Below, piece after piece: positions 55,958-64,000 of a DNA stretch of 64,000 nt. Within the stretch, counting starts at the first letter, position 1. Each line of letters begins with the position of its first letter. The notes under the pieces are model-generated. The model was not told the DNA's origin, made no database searches, and worked only from the letters and a program-made list of their open reading frames with translations. Source of the stretch: Ignisphaera sp. Its GTDB lineage: Archaea > Thermoproteota > Thermoprotei_A > Sulfolobales > Ignisphaeraceae. The DNA is taken from NCBI GenBank assembly GCA_038831005.1, contig JAWBKZ010000001.1, positions 248,001-312,000 of the forward strand, read 5' to 3'. Position numbers and translations under genes: made by a program.

Positions 55958-57148
55958 TTATTTCTCTTCATATGATTTTATAAGCGGTAGTGTTAAGAAA
56001 GCTAGAACAGATAACTTAAAGACTAGTTCAGGTGCATCAAGAGTATCCGCAATAACTCCACCGATATTTACAGCTATAGCTGGTGCAATACTTTGAATTA
56101 AGAATATGGTTGAACTATGTTGAATCCTTTGACTTGCATCAACATCGCGTATTATGTGACTGAATAGAGACATCCATATACCTATGCCTCCTGCACTTGC
56201 AATAAATGTTCTTATGATCTGAAGTTCTAGAGTTTTTAGATATGGAAAAACTATATTTGATATAGCTGAAATCGCTATACTTATTCTAGCTAATGTGAGT
56301 GAGGGTATTTTCTTTAGCGTCTCGCTCCACACAATAGGCATAACAAGACTCGCTATAAATCCTGTTCCATTAATTATAGTTATCCACATCTCATCTCCAT
56401 TGAGTTTGTAGATAATATATGGTGCTACTAGTGATGTAGAGAAGTTTATCGATATATAGAGTATAACTATAGCTATATAGAGGATAAGTGGAGATTTCCT
56501 CTCAAAAAATCTTCTTTGCAACCTTATTTGATTGTGTATGGTAAGTTCTTTTAACATTAGTATCAATGGAATATCGGCTAAAAATAACATAGATATTATG
56601 AGAAATAGTTTCCCATACATTAAAACATCTACATTCTCTAGAAATAGCATTCCAGCAATTAACGTACCTATCAAGGAACCTACAGTACTTAATGAAGTGT
56701 CTAGAGCTATATACCTGGGCTTCCAACTATCATGAATATTATCAGCTACGTAATCAGTCCACGCGATACCTGCTAAACAACTAATTGCGTAACCTATTGA
56801 TAATAGTATAGAGAACAGGTATAGAAGCTCTAAACCACTAAAAATATTTACATATATTATTAGAGAGGATAGTACGTAGAGTACTCGAGACAAGAGAATA
56901 GATATTTTGAAGAACTTAACTCTACATCTTCTAATAAAATCTTGCCTCGCTATGGCAATTACATAGGTAATCGATGATAATGCTAAAGGCATAGCAAAAG
57001 ATATAGATACATGGATATAACTCTCTGTTAATCTAGAAGCAAAAGCTGATCTATAGCTCCATAAACCACCAAACCATATACCCCACAGAATGGCATCTGT
57101 CAGCAGAATGGCTATAACAAATGGTTGTGTAATCTCCATACACATCAT
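55958..57148 (-). CDS. MFS-type transporter
   Basis: 396 residues with about twelve helices in two halves, the Major Facilitator layout. The central cytosolic loop is around KELTIHNQIRLQRRFFERK near residue 200. The first half contains GYAISCLAGIAWTDYVADN and WKPRYIALDTSLSTVGSLIG, similar to archaeal MFS proteins of unknown cargo. The last helices end with GGVIADTLDAPELVFKLS. ATG 57139, after GATGATGTGT, is an alternative start. Convergent with the radical SAM gene. Substrate unknown. Confidence 0.75.
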   Translation of the reverse strand: MMCMEITQPFVIAILLTDAILWGIWFGGLWSYRSAFASRLTESYIHVSISFAMPLALSSITYVIAIARQDFIRRCRVKFFKISILLSRVLYVLSSLIIYVNIFSGLELLYLFSILLSIGYAISCLAGIAWTDYVADNIHDSWKPRYIALDTSLSTVGSLIGTLIAGMLFLENVDVLMYGKLFLIISMLFLADIPLILMLKELTIHNQIRLQRRFFERKSPLILYIAIVILYISINFSTSLVAPYIIYKLNGDEMWITIINGTGFIASLVMPIVWSETLKKIPSLTLARISIAISAISNIVFPYLKTLELQIIRTFIASAGGIGIWMSLFSHIIRDVDASQRIQHSSTIFLIQSIAPAIAVNIGGVIADTLDAPELVFKLSVLAFLTLPLIKSYEEK

Positions 57149-57855
57149 CCAATCAATTATATGTATTTATAATTCTTCTAGGTTCATTAACAATAGCTAT
57201 AGAATTAGTAACACCTGAGGTTAAAATCTAGCATGAACCAGATTACATATGTTAATCATATGTCGATAGCCTTAATCATTTACTTGATGAAGGAAGATAA
57301 GATCTCTACTCATTAGTATTGCTACATAGGTTATTTCATCAATCTATTGAATTGAACCACACAACTAGAGATTCCAGAGCAAAGCTTTTGAATTTTGTTA
57401 ATTAAAAGAGTTTACCATTTTATATTGTAGTCAAAAATATATCTTCATAATCTAAGGTGATGAAACTATCAATAAAGATTATGGACATGATATCGATTAT
57501 GATGAGACTTCAAGATACATAGTGTTTAGACAATCTTTAGCAACTCTAGCTCCCTATATAAGCTATTATAGCATTTTATCCCACCTTCTGGTGTAATGCA
57601 AGAACATTTCTGGATAACTATATATCGTCAATAGCTATCATCACATAGATTCCGTAGATCGATACCTAAGCAACATATATTCTTGAACATCTCTAGAGTG
57701 TGTATACAAATCTGAGATAGCTGATTAGTATCTATAGATGAATTAATCTACAGAATAGATAGAGAACATGATTACAGAGATATATTTATTCTACAGTTTA
57801 TATTGTAGCTATGCATTACATAGCTCTGAGGCATCGAGATACCTTAGGTGATGTT
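57149..57855. other. Divergent intergenic region, no gene seen
   Basis: About 700 bases between the MFS gene and alaX. I found stop-rich sequence in all frames, no RNA gene and no repeat. The length suggests lost genes, but nothing can be traced. A short in-frame lead of 15 codons precedes the chosen alaX start. Confidence 0.45.
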
Positions 57856-58578
57856 ATGGTTACCGAACTACTTTACCAAAAAGATAGCTACATAAAAGAA
57901 TTTACAGCAATAGTGCAGAAAGTTGTAGATAATGCTTTAGTTCTTGATAGAACTGCATTTAATCCTCGTAGTGGTGGTCTTGAACATGATACAGGGATTC
58001 TGATTAAGAATGGTACTACATATAGAGTAGTTAAGGTGTTGATAGATAAAGAGAGTGGAGATGTTCTTCACTATCTAGAGACTCCAAGCCACGGCATAGA
58101 GGTGGGAGATAGAGTTACAGGTGTAATAGATTGGGAGAGAAGATATAAGATAATGAGGATGCATACAGCTGCACATATCCTCTCTGCAATAATGTATAGA
58201 GACTATGGTGCATTAATAACTGGAGGAAATATAGATCCTGAAAAAGCATACGATGACTATAGTCTTGAAGAATTCAAACCAGAGATATTCCGTGAAGCCA
58301 TAGATAAAGCTAATCAGATAGCTAGGAATGGACTTGAGGTTAAGATCTACTGGCTGAAGAGAGAAGAAGCTCTAAAAATACCTGGTATAGTTAAACTTGC
58401 CTCAAGAATGCCTCCAGATGTAGAGATACTGAGAATAGTTGAGATACCTGGTGTAGATATACAAGCAGATGGAGGACCTCATGTAAGGAACACAAACGAG
58501 ATAGGAGAGATAATATTCCTAAGGGCTGAAAATAAGGGTAGAAACAAGAAGAGATTATACTATACAGTAAAGCCATAG
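57856..58578 (+). CDS. alaX: Alanyl-tRNA editing protein AlaX (AlaX-M type)
   Basis: 240 residues. AlaX proteins hydrolyse Ser-tRNA(Ala) or Gly-tRNA(Ala) in trans. The N-terminal glycine-rich-type beta domain includes TAFNPRSGGLEHDTGIL near residue 35, and the editing site begins MRMHTAAHILSAIMY near 97 (HxxxH). The second metal motif reads VDIQADGGPHVRNTNEIG near 210: the His is kept but the usual Cys position is Asp. ATG 57856 follows GGTGATGTT; ATG 57811 would add 15 unsupported residues. Monocistronic. Confidence 0.88.
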   Translation: MVTELLYQKDSYIKEFTAIVQKVVDNALVLDRTAFNPRSGGLEHDTGILIKNGTTYRVVKVLIDKESGDVLHYLETPSHGIEVGDRVTGVIDWERRYKIMRMHTAAHILSAIMYRDYGALITGGNIDPEKAYDDYSLEEFKPEIFREAIDKANQIARNGLEVKIYWLKREEALKIPGIVKLASRMPPDVEILRIVEIPGVDIQADGGPHVRNTNEIGEIIFLRAENKGRNKKRLYYTVKP

Positions 58579-58920
58579 ATAGTACAAGATTATTGAGCTA
58601 AACTACATGAAGTTACAATGACTTTTAATTTCTCATGAATAGAGAATCTATACATCCATAACGAATGAATATTTTGTATGAGATCTATAGCTTGAAGAAA
58701 TAAGTGTGGTAGCTTGTTGTTCACTTAGTTAAGGTTATTTTGATACTTTGTTTGTTACAAAATCTAATTGAAGTGTTGATGATGTTAAGGCTTTTACTTA
58801 TAGATATAAAGGATTATAGTTGTGGGTAGGGGTAATAAGATGAATATAAATGAGTGATATATTTATCAAGATCTCTAGACATAGGATTTAAACTAAGAAA
58901 GCCTATATAATGTTGAGATC
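58579..58920. other. Intergenic, no gene seen
   Basis: About 340 bases between alaX and the M20 gene. AT-rich and stop-rich. No hairpin or RNA recognised. Confidence 0.45.
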
Positions 58921-60196
58921 TTGTGGTGTTTAGTGGGTGATGGATTGTACGAACATATTTTCAATAGAATTGAGGAATTAAGAGATTATGCTGTAAGGAT
59001 GCTTATGGATGTAATAGAGAGACAAGGTGTGAATCCTGAATATGGTGGTGAAGGTGAGTATGATAAAGCGATGTATATACTTGAAACAGTAAGGAGCTGG
59101 GGTCTTAATGATGTGAAGATAATCTATTCTCAGGATCCTAGAGCCAAGAATGGTGTTAGACCAAACGTACTTGTGTTTATAAGAGGTGAATCTGATGAAA
59201 AGTTCTGGATTGTTTCACACCTAGATGTTGTTCCCCCAGGTGATGTTTCTGCATGGACTGTAACTAAGCCTTTTGAGCCTAGGGTTGTTGAGGGAAAGGT
59301 GTATGGGAGAGGTGCTGAAGATAATGGACAGGCAATAGTTTCTTCACTTATAGCCGCTAAATCGCTACTAGATTGTGGAATCAAACCTAGAAGAACAATT
59401 GTTTTAGCTTTTGTAAGTGATGAAGAAGCTGGATCTAGACACGGTATGGAGCTACTTGTGAATAATTATCCAGAGCTTTTCAGTAGAAAAGATGTTGCAT
59501 TAGTACCAGATTTCGGTAAAAGCGATGGGGGGTTCATAGAGATTGCTGAAAAGAGTATCCTCTGGCTTAAGGTGAGGTTTATAGGTGTTCAAGTTCATGC
59601 TAGTATCCCTAACAAGGGTTTTAATCCTCATAGAATTGCGATAGAGTATCTACATATGGTGAACATTATGGTAAACACCAGGTTCAGCAGTATGGATAGT
59701 CTCTTTGATCCTCCTCATACAACATGTGAACCAACTATGGTTAGAAACACAGCAGGTTCACCAAATATTGTCCCCAGAGAACACGAAGTTGTGATAGACT
59801 GTAGAATTCTACCTGAATACAGCGTTGATATGGTTTTGAATAGCTTTATAGAGATTGCGGAATACATGAAGAAGATATTCTACAGGGAAATAGAGGGTAA
59901 ACATTATCCAGAGATAGAAATAGAGGTAGTGAATAGATTAGATGCCCCTCCACCAACACCTAGAGACTCACCTATAGTAACAACACTTATACACGCATTA
60001 AGGAGACTAAGGAATATATCCTGTTATAGGTGGTATAGGTGGAGGAACACTTGCAGCATACTTCAGGAGATTAGGCATACCTGCTGTTGTTTGGGCAACA
60101 CATGACAATACTGCGCATATGCCTAATGAGTATAGCAGAATACACAATATAGTTGAGGATGCAAAGATCATGGCATACCTAATGATGAGCCTATAG
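58921..60196 (+). pseudogene. M20-family metallopeptidase with a late frameshift (ArgE/DapE/carboxypeptidase-like)
   Basis: The first 365 codons read as a full M20 core: FWIVSHLDVVPPGDVSAW near residue 97 (metal His-x-Asp), GRGAEDNGQAIVSSLIAA near 133 (bridging Asp), LAFVSDEEAGSRHGMELL near 163 (general base Glu), a dimerisation domain around 215-330 and the block PTMVRNTAGSPNIVPREHEV. Near 60015 a one-base change shifts the frame. The lost end is seen in the next frame as PVIGGIGGGTLAAYFRRLG and THDNTAHMPNEYSRIHNI, with the last metal-binding His in its correct place, stopping at 60194. The cut protein would lack that ligand. A sequencing error is possible. TTG 58921 or GTG 58933 starts it. 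Confidence 0.8.
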
Positions 60197-60384
60197 ATAG
60201 GTTCCTAAACCACAATAACATCTAAATCATTTAGGAAGATCTATTTCTTAGACTTCATTATATGAGCTGATACAACTTTATTTACAATCAGTATTATCTA
60301 ACAGTTGCTTCAGTTGTTAAGCAATATGCTTATAAGGTATGATTAAAGACAACAATAGATTACCATAGTATTCAGAGGAAGTAA

Positions 60385-61410
60385 TTGGGTGAGATTAAAA
60401 CGGATATACTTAATAAAAGCAAGCTTGTATCTGATCTAGCTACACTATTATCTTTCGTGAAAAACGGTCTTTTTTCAACTGTTAAAGGGTTTAAATTAGC
60501 ATTAGTGGTAATGGTGCTTGTTTTTGCTATACGTGCTATTGTTGGCGGAAATCTAATACCTAACGCTATAGCTAATATAGTTAATGCTGTAAAGAATAAT
60601 GATTATAGTGCGTGGAGCAAGCTTTGGATAGGTATAGAGATATTTGTTATTGCAGGTATTCTCTATATAGCTACGGAGTTTATGTTGTATAGGTATTTTC
60701 TTAAGCTTGCTGAAGGTATTGTTGAGCTTAAGAAGATAGTGTTGGAGCGTATAATCTATAGAAAATATGGAGATAATCCAGAGGATCTTGTGGGTAAGAT
60801 TAGTAGTGATATAGATTTTGTTGTATGGAATGTTAATGCAGTATTAACAACATTTATACCGAATCTTTTCACAGGAATTTCTTCAGCATTTACAGTACTC
60901 AACTTCGATAAATCTATAGGTATTGTAGCTATAATCACTCTTCTACCGTATATAGCTTTAGCAGAATACTATAGCAGAAAAGTCGAGCCCATTCGATTAG
61001 AAGAAAGAAGAAGCTATAGCTTGAGCATTACAGCAATAAGAGATGCTGTTTATGGGATTCAGAATGGAAACAGAATAACCAATATATTATCGTCTTGGAG
61101 AAAAGCCATGGGAAGCGTTATGTGGTACGATAGACTGTTCTGGGGATTAGGATTAATAGTGCAGCCTCTCTCAATATCTCTAATAGCTTATCTATCTGTA
61201 GCAAGTATTTTTCGAGAAGCTATAGATGCTGGAACAATAGCAGGAATATTATCAGCATCTCTAGGAGCTCATAGCGCTATGATAAATGCTGTATGGGCGT
61301 TATGTATAGAAAGTCAAACAGTTGCAGCAATCAAAAGAATATCAAGCTATCTTATAGATATAGATGACAAGAAGCATACAACTCTGATAATAACTCGATA
61401 CAGAACCTAA
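60385..61410 (+). CDS. ABC exporter-type transmembrane subunit without ATPase domain
   Basis: 341 residues with about six helices in the ABC-exporter membrane-domain pattern: FKLALVVMVLVFAIRAIVGG near residue 36, IEIFVIAGILYIATEFMLYR near 87, YGDNPEDLVGKISSDIDFV (the loop seen in ABC_membrane domains) and the pair IGIVAIITLLPYIALAEYYS with LSVASIFREAIDAGTIAGIL. Ordinary exporters fuse this to a nucleotide-binding domain of about 240 residues, but the gene stops after the last helix and no Walker motifs follow. TTG 60385 follows GAGGAA. An ATPase partner elsewhere or a degenerate, non-transport role are the options. Confidence 0.65.
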   Translation: MGEIKTDILNKSKLVSDLATLLSFVKNGLFSTVKGFKLALVVMVLVFAIRAIVGGNLIPNAIANIVNAVKNNDYSAWSKLWIGIEIFVIAGILYIATEFMLYRYFLKLAEGIVELKKIVLERIIYRKYGDNPEDLVGKISSDIDFVVWNVNAVLTTFIPNLFTGISSAFTVLNFDKSIGIVAIITLLPYIALAEYYSRKVEPIRLEERRSYSLSITAIRDAVYGIQNGNRITNILSSWRKAMGSVMWYDRLFWGLGLIVQPLSISLIAYLSVASIFREAIDAGTIAGILSASLGAHSAMINAVWALCIESQTVAAIKRISSYLIDIDDKKHTTLIITRYRT

Positions 61411-61712
61411 GATATGTTTATGATCGATATAGATGTTATTTAAACGTTATGAATCTCTCTATACAAAACATATCTTGTTGATGAACATTTTTAGTATAGA
61501 GCTAAGATGTTTTAATTCGTGATAGAGATACTTGATAACATCTTGTTTTTATACTGTTCTCTATAAGTATCGATAAAAGTATGGAACTTGCCATCTATTT
61601 AGTATACAATATGCTCTTAGATGTTCATATAGTGATTGTTTGTTTATTGGATATTGATAGCACGAGATGTAGATATATAAACTTCTGGAAACATAGATAA
61701 GGTGGTGGTATT
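61411..61712. other. Intergenic with TATA-like site for the small membrane operon
   Basis: About 300 bases. I looked for a remnant of an ATPase domain and found none. ATATATAAA near 61673-61681 lies 32-40 bases before the next start and may be its TATA box. Confidence 0.4.
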
Positions 61713-62006
61713 TTGAATCCCCGTATAGTACCTCTTGTACTTATAGCTGTTGGTGTTACTATTGTTGTGATTGGTGTTGTATATGCATTTATAGCATACA
61801 ATAGCTATAGCAATATTTTGCCGCGTGCCTCTACCTTAGAGCAATCCATTACTTATACAGTCTATGAGCTACTCAATTTGGTTATAAAGCTATCTTTTCT
61901 AGGTTTAGGTATCTGGGGAGGTAGTATAGTTCTTAAACATGGTGTGCAAAGCTTTATTCAGCTTGCAAGAAGAGAGGAAGACGGTAAGAAGGGAGAAGAG
62001 AAATAG
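61713..62006 (+). CDS. Small two-helix membrane protein, first of three
   Basis: 97 residues from TTG 61713, behind AGGTGGTGG. Two hydrophobic helices, VLIAVGVTIVVIGVVYAFIA and LLNLVIKLSFLGLGIWGGSI, are separated by a short polar loop and followed by a charged tail (ARREEDGKKGEEK). I do not recognise a family. It heads a run of three small membrane genes in tight order, which suggests a complex or joint regulation. No other hint of function. Confidence 0.6.
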   Translation: MNPRIVPLVLIAVGVTIVVIGVVYAFIAYNSYSNILPRASTLEQSITYTVYELLNLVIKLSFLGLGIWGGSIVLKHGVQSFIQLARREEDGKKGEEK

Positions 62007-62022
62007 GTGTCTAATTATTTTC

Positions 62023-62385
62023 GTGATAAAGCTAGCTATAGGTATTTCGATAACGATGCTTATTCTAGCTCTAGTAGAACCTCTAGTGATATTTTTCGTA
62101 GAATCCTTAGGTAATCTTGAATTGCTTAAGATAAGTCTGAGGGAGGTCTCTATGATCAATTCAACTCATTCATCTGCTACCATCGTCATACAGTATAGTG
62201 GAAAAATCATGTTGAAAAACTTTAGGATATCTATTGCTGGAGAAGAACTTGAAATTGATGAAGTTGTTTCTGGAGAATATAGAAAAGAGGTTATACTACC
62301 TACAACAATTCTTGAAAAATCTAGATGTTGCGATATAGAGTTCATGATAGCGGGAATATATAGAATGAAGCAGGTGGTTAGGTAG
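62023..62385 (+). CDS. Membrane-anchored small protein, second of three
   Basis: About 120 residues. One N-terminal anchor helix, LAIGISITMLILALVEPLVI, then a small beta-rich domain exposed outside: ATIVIQYSGKIMLKNFRIS and ELEIDEVVSGEYRKEV, with a Cys pair in EKSRCCDIEF. The start is uncertain: GTG 62023 avoids overlap with the previous gene, while ATG 61939 would add a basic stretch and overlap it by 68 bases. Unknown family. Its stop overlaps the next start (TAGTG), so translation is coupled. Confidence 0.55.
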   Translation: MIKLAIGISITMLILALVEPLVIFFVESLGNLELLKISLREVSMINSTHSSATIVIQYSGKIMLKNFRISIAGEELEIDEVVSGEYRKEVILPTTILEKSRCCDIEFMIAGIYRMKQVVR

Positions 62386-62792
62386 TGAGTATAAAGAGGA
62401 TTGTGAAAGATACTGCTTTAGGAGTAGTGAAAGGAGCTATAATGGTTATAATCTTTGTTTATATTGTGCCCTACATTATTAGTGTAGCAGTAGGTCTACC
62501 TATAGAAACACCGTCACCAATAATTTATACTGTGTTTCTGGCTCTCTTCATGGGTATAGGGATAGCTGAACGTTATGTTATTTACCCAATTAAACTACCG
62601 ATAAGATTCCTGAATATGATGCTGGGTATAGCAATCCTATTCTCGATATTAGGTTCTGGATACGTTGTCCAAGCTATACCATTGGATAGCATGTCTATAA
62701 CCGTAGAAATAGATTTCAGTATACTTCTATACACAATTACTGTAGGTCTGGTATTGATATCAATTGTTTTGATACCTAGAGATGAAGATTAG
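62385..62792 (+). CDS. Membrane protein, third of three
   Basis: 135 residues with about four helices: VVKGAIMVIIFVYIVPYIIS, IIYTVFLALFMGIGIAERYV, LNMMLGIAILFSILGSGYV and ILLYTITVGLVLISIVLI, ending in a short acidic tail. The GTG start overlaps the stop of the preceding gene by one base. Not recognised. It belongs with the two genes before it as a three-gene unit. Confidence 0.6.
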   Translation: MSIKRIVKDTALGVVKGAIMVIIFVYIVPYIISVAVGLPIETPSPIIYTVFLALFMGIGIAERYVIYPIKLPIRFLNMMLGIAILFSILGSGYVVQAIPLDSMSITVEIDFSILLYTITVGLVLISIVLIPRDED

Positions 62793-62873
62793 ATGTATAA
62801 ATCATTTACGTAATCTAGACATCGAAATATTGTTTAAAATATTTACTTCAACATTTAGGGAATGCTTCTACAA

Positions 62874-63998
62874 TTAGTTGATTAAGAATATGAAGGGTAA
62901 ATATATACATGTATTCATTAGTGTTATTAGTGTTCCTATCTTCATGAACTCTGTAAATGTTATTGATTTTCCTTTCCTTTCTTCTACAACTTCTAACATA
63001 ATTATGTTTGATGCTGCTCCAAGTATTGTTAGATTACCCGCTATTGTTGTGGCCATAGCTAACGTTATCCAGACATCTGTATCTGTACCTGTGTATCCAA
63101 GACTCTTCATGTATGATATAAATAGTTTTGTGAATGGTACATTGCTTAAGAATTGACTAAATAGTAGTGAGGCTATGGTTATCCTGAGTATTCCGCTAAG
63201 TCCCTCTATTTTTGTTGGTAAGATAAATGCTAGAACTGGATTCAGTATTCCGCTTCTCCATATACCTTCCATAGTTATGAACATAGCTATAAAGAACACT
63301 ATAGTACCCCAACTAACTTTCTGAAGTATTTTCCTAGGATGTTTGGAAAACATATACGCTATACTAGCGATTATGAATGGTATAAACCCTCTTCTCGATA
63401 TATGTGGAAATCCATATGTCTCGAGAACATCGTTTAATATGAAGAGAGCTATAGTCATTACAAAACATGTTGTACCTAGGATAGCCTCCTTCTTATCTTT
63501 TATTAATTCTCCCGGTACAAACCCTAAACCTGTTTTCTTGTTCTTGATCTTATAGATTTTGATCAAGACTATGGGTGTTACGATAAGATTGATTAACGTT
63601 GGTATTGTAAGCTTTTTTAGAAACCATATGAATGGTGAAGGCATACCTGATAAAGAGGATATCAACATATTTTGGGGATTTCCTACAGGCGTCATAACGG
63701 AGCCTATAGTTATAGAGAAAGCTGTAAGTAGCAATATGATCTTTATATCTATGCCAATAGCTCTAGAAATAGATATAGCTATAGGTACACCCATCAGAGT
63801 TAGAGCATCGTTAACTGTATATGCTGAAAGAACTCCATAGATAAAGCTTAAAGCAAGAAGAATACTGTATCGAGTTCCGAATCTCACTATAAACCATGCA
63901 GCAATAGAGTCTAGAACACCAGAATAATCTAGAATAGCAACAATACTAAACATACCGATCAAGAAAAGAATAACATCGATACTAATCATAGAGCCCAT
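62874..63998 (-). CDS. ArsB/NhaD-SLC13 superfamily permease, 5' end cut by window
   Basis: 374 residues are visible from an internal Met at 63998; the start lies beyond the window, since the paralogue at 15394-16926 has about 110 more residues before the matching DVILFLIGMFSIVAILDYSG segment. Landmarks are GSVMTPVGNPQNMLISSLSG near residue 97 and GNLTILGAASNIIMLEVVEE near 332, the two re-entrant loops of this ion transporter superfamily. The motif GNPQNM is more typical of the YfbS/ArsB branch than of the paralogue. Substrate unresolved. The stop at 62874 lies convergent to the small membrane operon. Confidence 0.8.
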   Translation of the reverse strand: MGSMISIDVILFLIGMFSIVAILDYSGVLDSIAAWFIVRFGTRYSILLALSFIYGVLSAYTVNDALTLMGVPIAISISRAIGIDIKIILLLTAFSITIGSVMTPVGNPQNMLISSLSGMPSPFIWFLKKLTIPTLINLIVTPIVLIKIYKIKNKKTGLGFVPGELIKDKKEAILGTTCFVMTIALFILNDVLETYGFPHISRRGFIPFIIASIAYMFSKHPRKILQKVSWGTIVFFIAMFITMEGIWRSGILNPVLAFILPTKIEGLSGILRITIASLLFSQFLSNVPFTKLFISYMKSLGYTGTDTDVWITLAMATTIAGNLTILGAASNIIMLEVVEERKGKSITFTEFMKIGTLITLMNTCIYLPFIFLIN

Positions 63999-64000
63999 AT

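Noticed and set aside
61411-61712. A nucleotide-binding domain remnant after the ABC membrane gene
   Set aside because: No Walker A, signature or Walker B trace in any frame.

Overview
The window looks like a piece of a hyperthermophilic crenarchaeal chromosome. It is AT-rich, codons lean on AGA and ATA, and starts are often GTG or TTG behind a GGTGA-type ribosome binding site. The protein set fits: non-phosphorylating glyceraldehyde-3-phosphate dehydrogenase (GAPN), the archaeal pterin enzymes MptA/D/E/G, an AlaX editing protein and a Cas4-like relic. An Ignisphaera-like member of the Thermoprotei is my best guess, but that is inference. No rRNA, convincing tRNA, CRISPR array or intact insertion sequence was seen.

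Layout. 0.6-3.8 kb: rhodanese, a coiled-coil PD-(D/E)XK-like protein and a DUF447 flavin-binding protein. 3.9-8.0 kb: a cluster for a tetrahydromethanopterin-type C1 carrier (mptE, mptD, a flavin/ferredoxin dihydropterin reductase candidate, mptA, and the beta-RFAP synthase mptG). 8.3-11.1 kb: a decayed KaiC-like ATPase, a HemN-like radical SAM gene in slightly GC-richer DNA, and the tail of a thioesterase. 11.8-28.3 kb: central metabolism and transport (RpiA, an EamA exporter, a TIM-barrel isomerase, two ion or solute transporters, GAPN, a phosphoribosyltransferase, an amidohydrolase) plus a B12-type radical SAM protein paired with a PadR regulator. 29-31 kb: a wrecked MATE transporter. 30.9-37.1 kb: a PfkB kinase, then the [NiFe]-hydrogenase maturation operon hypF-hypD-hypC-hypE. 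37.3-50.9 kb: surface proteins, a membrane/FAD oxidoreductase fusion, FeoB, an esterase, and relics of a glycosyltransferase, an OppF-type ATPase and a Cas4-like nuclease. 51-56 kb: a flavodoxin whose only plausible start is ATA, a cytosolic molybdopterin oxidoreductase, and a ferredoxin/radical SAM fusion frameshifted by a 13-bp tandem duplication. 56-64 kb: MFS transporter, AlaX, a frameshifted M20 peptidase, an ABC exporter membrane subunit with no ATPase, three small membrane proteins, and a permease cut by the window edge.

Two coherent systems stand out: the pterin cofactor cluster and the hyp operon. A third possible unit is the redox neighbourhood at 51.8-55.9 kb (flavodoxin, Mo-enzyme, ferredoxin/radical SAM activase-like protein). 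The window also holds many broken genes (six clear relics and three genes with a single lesion or a missing start), which suggests ongoing gene decay, although single-base lesions could be sequencing errors.
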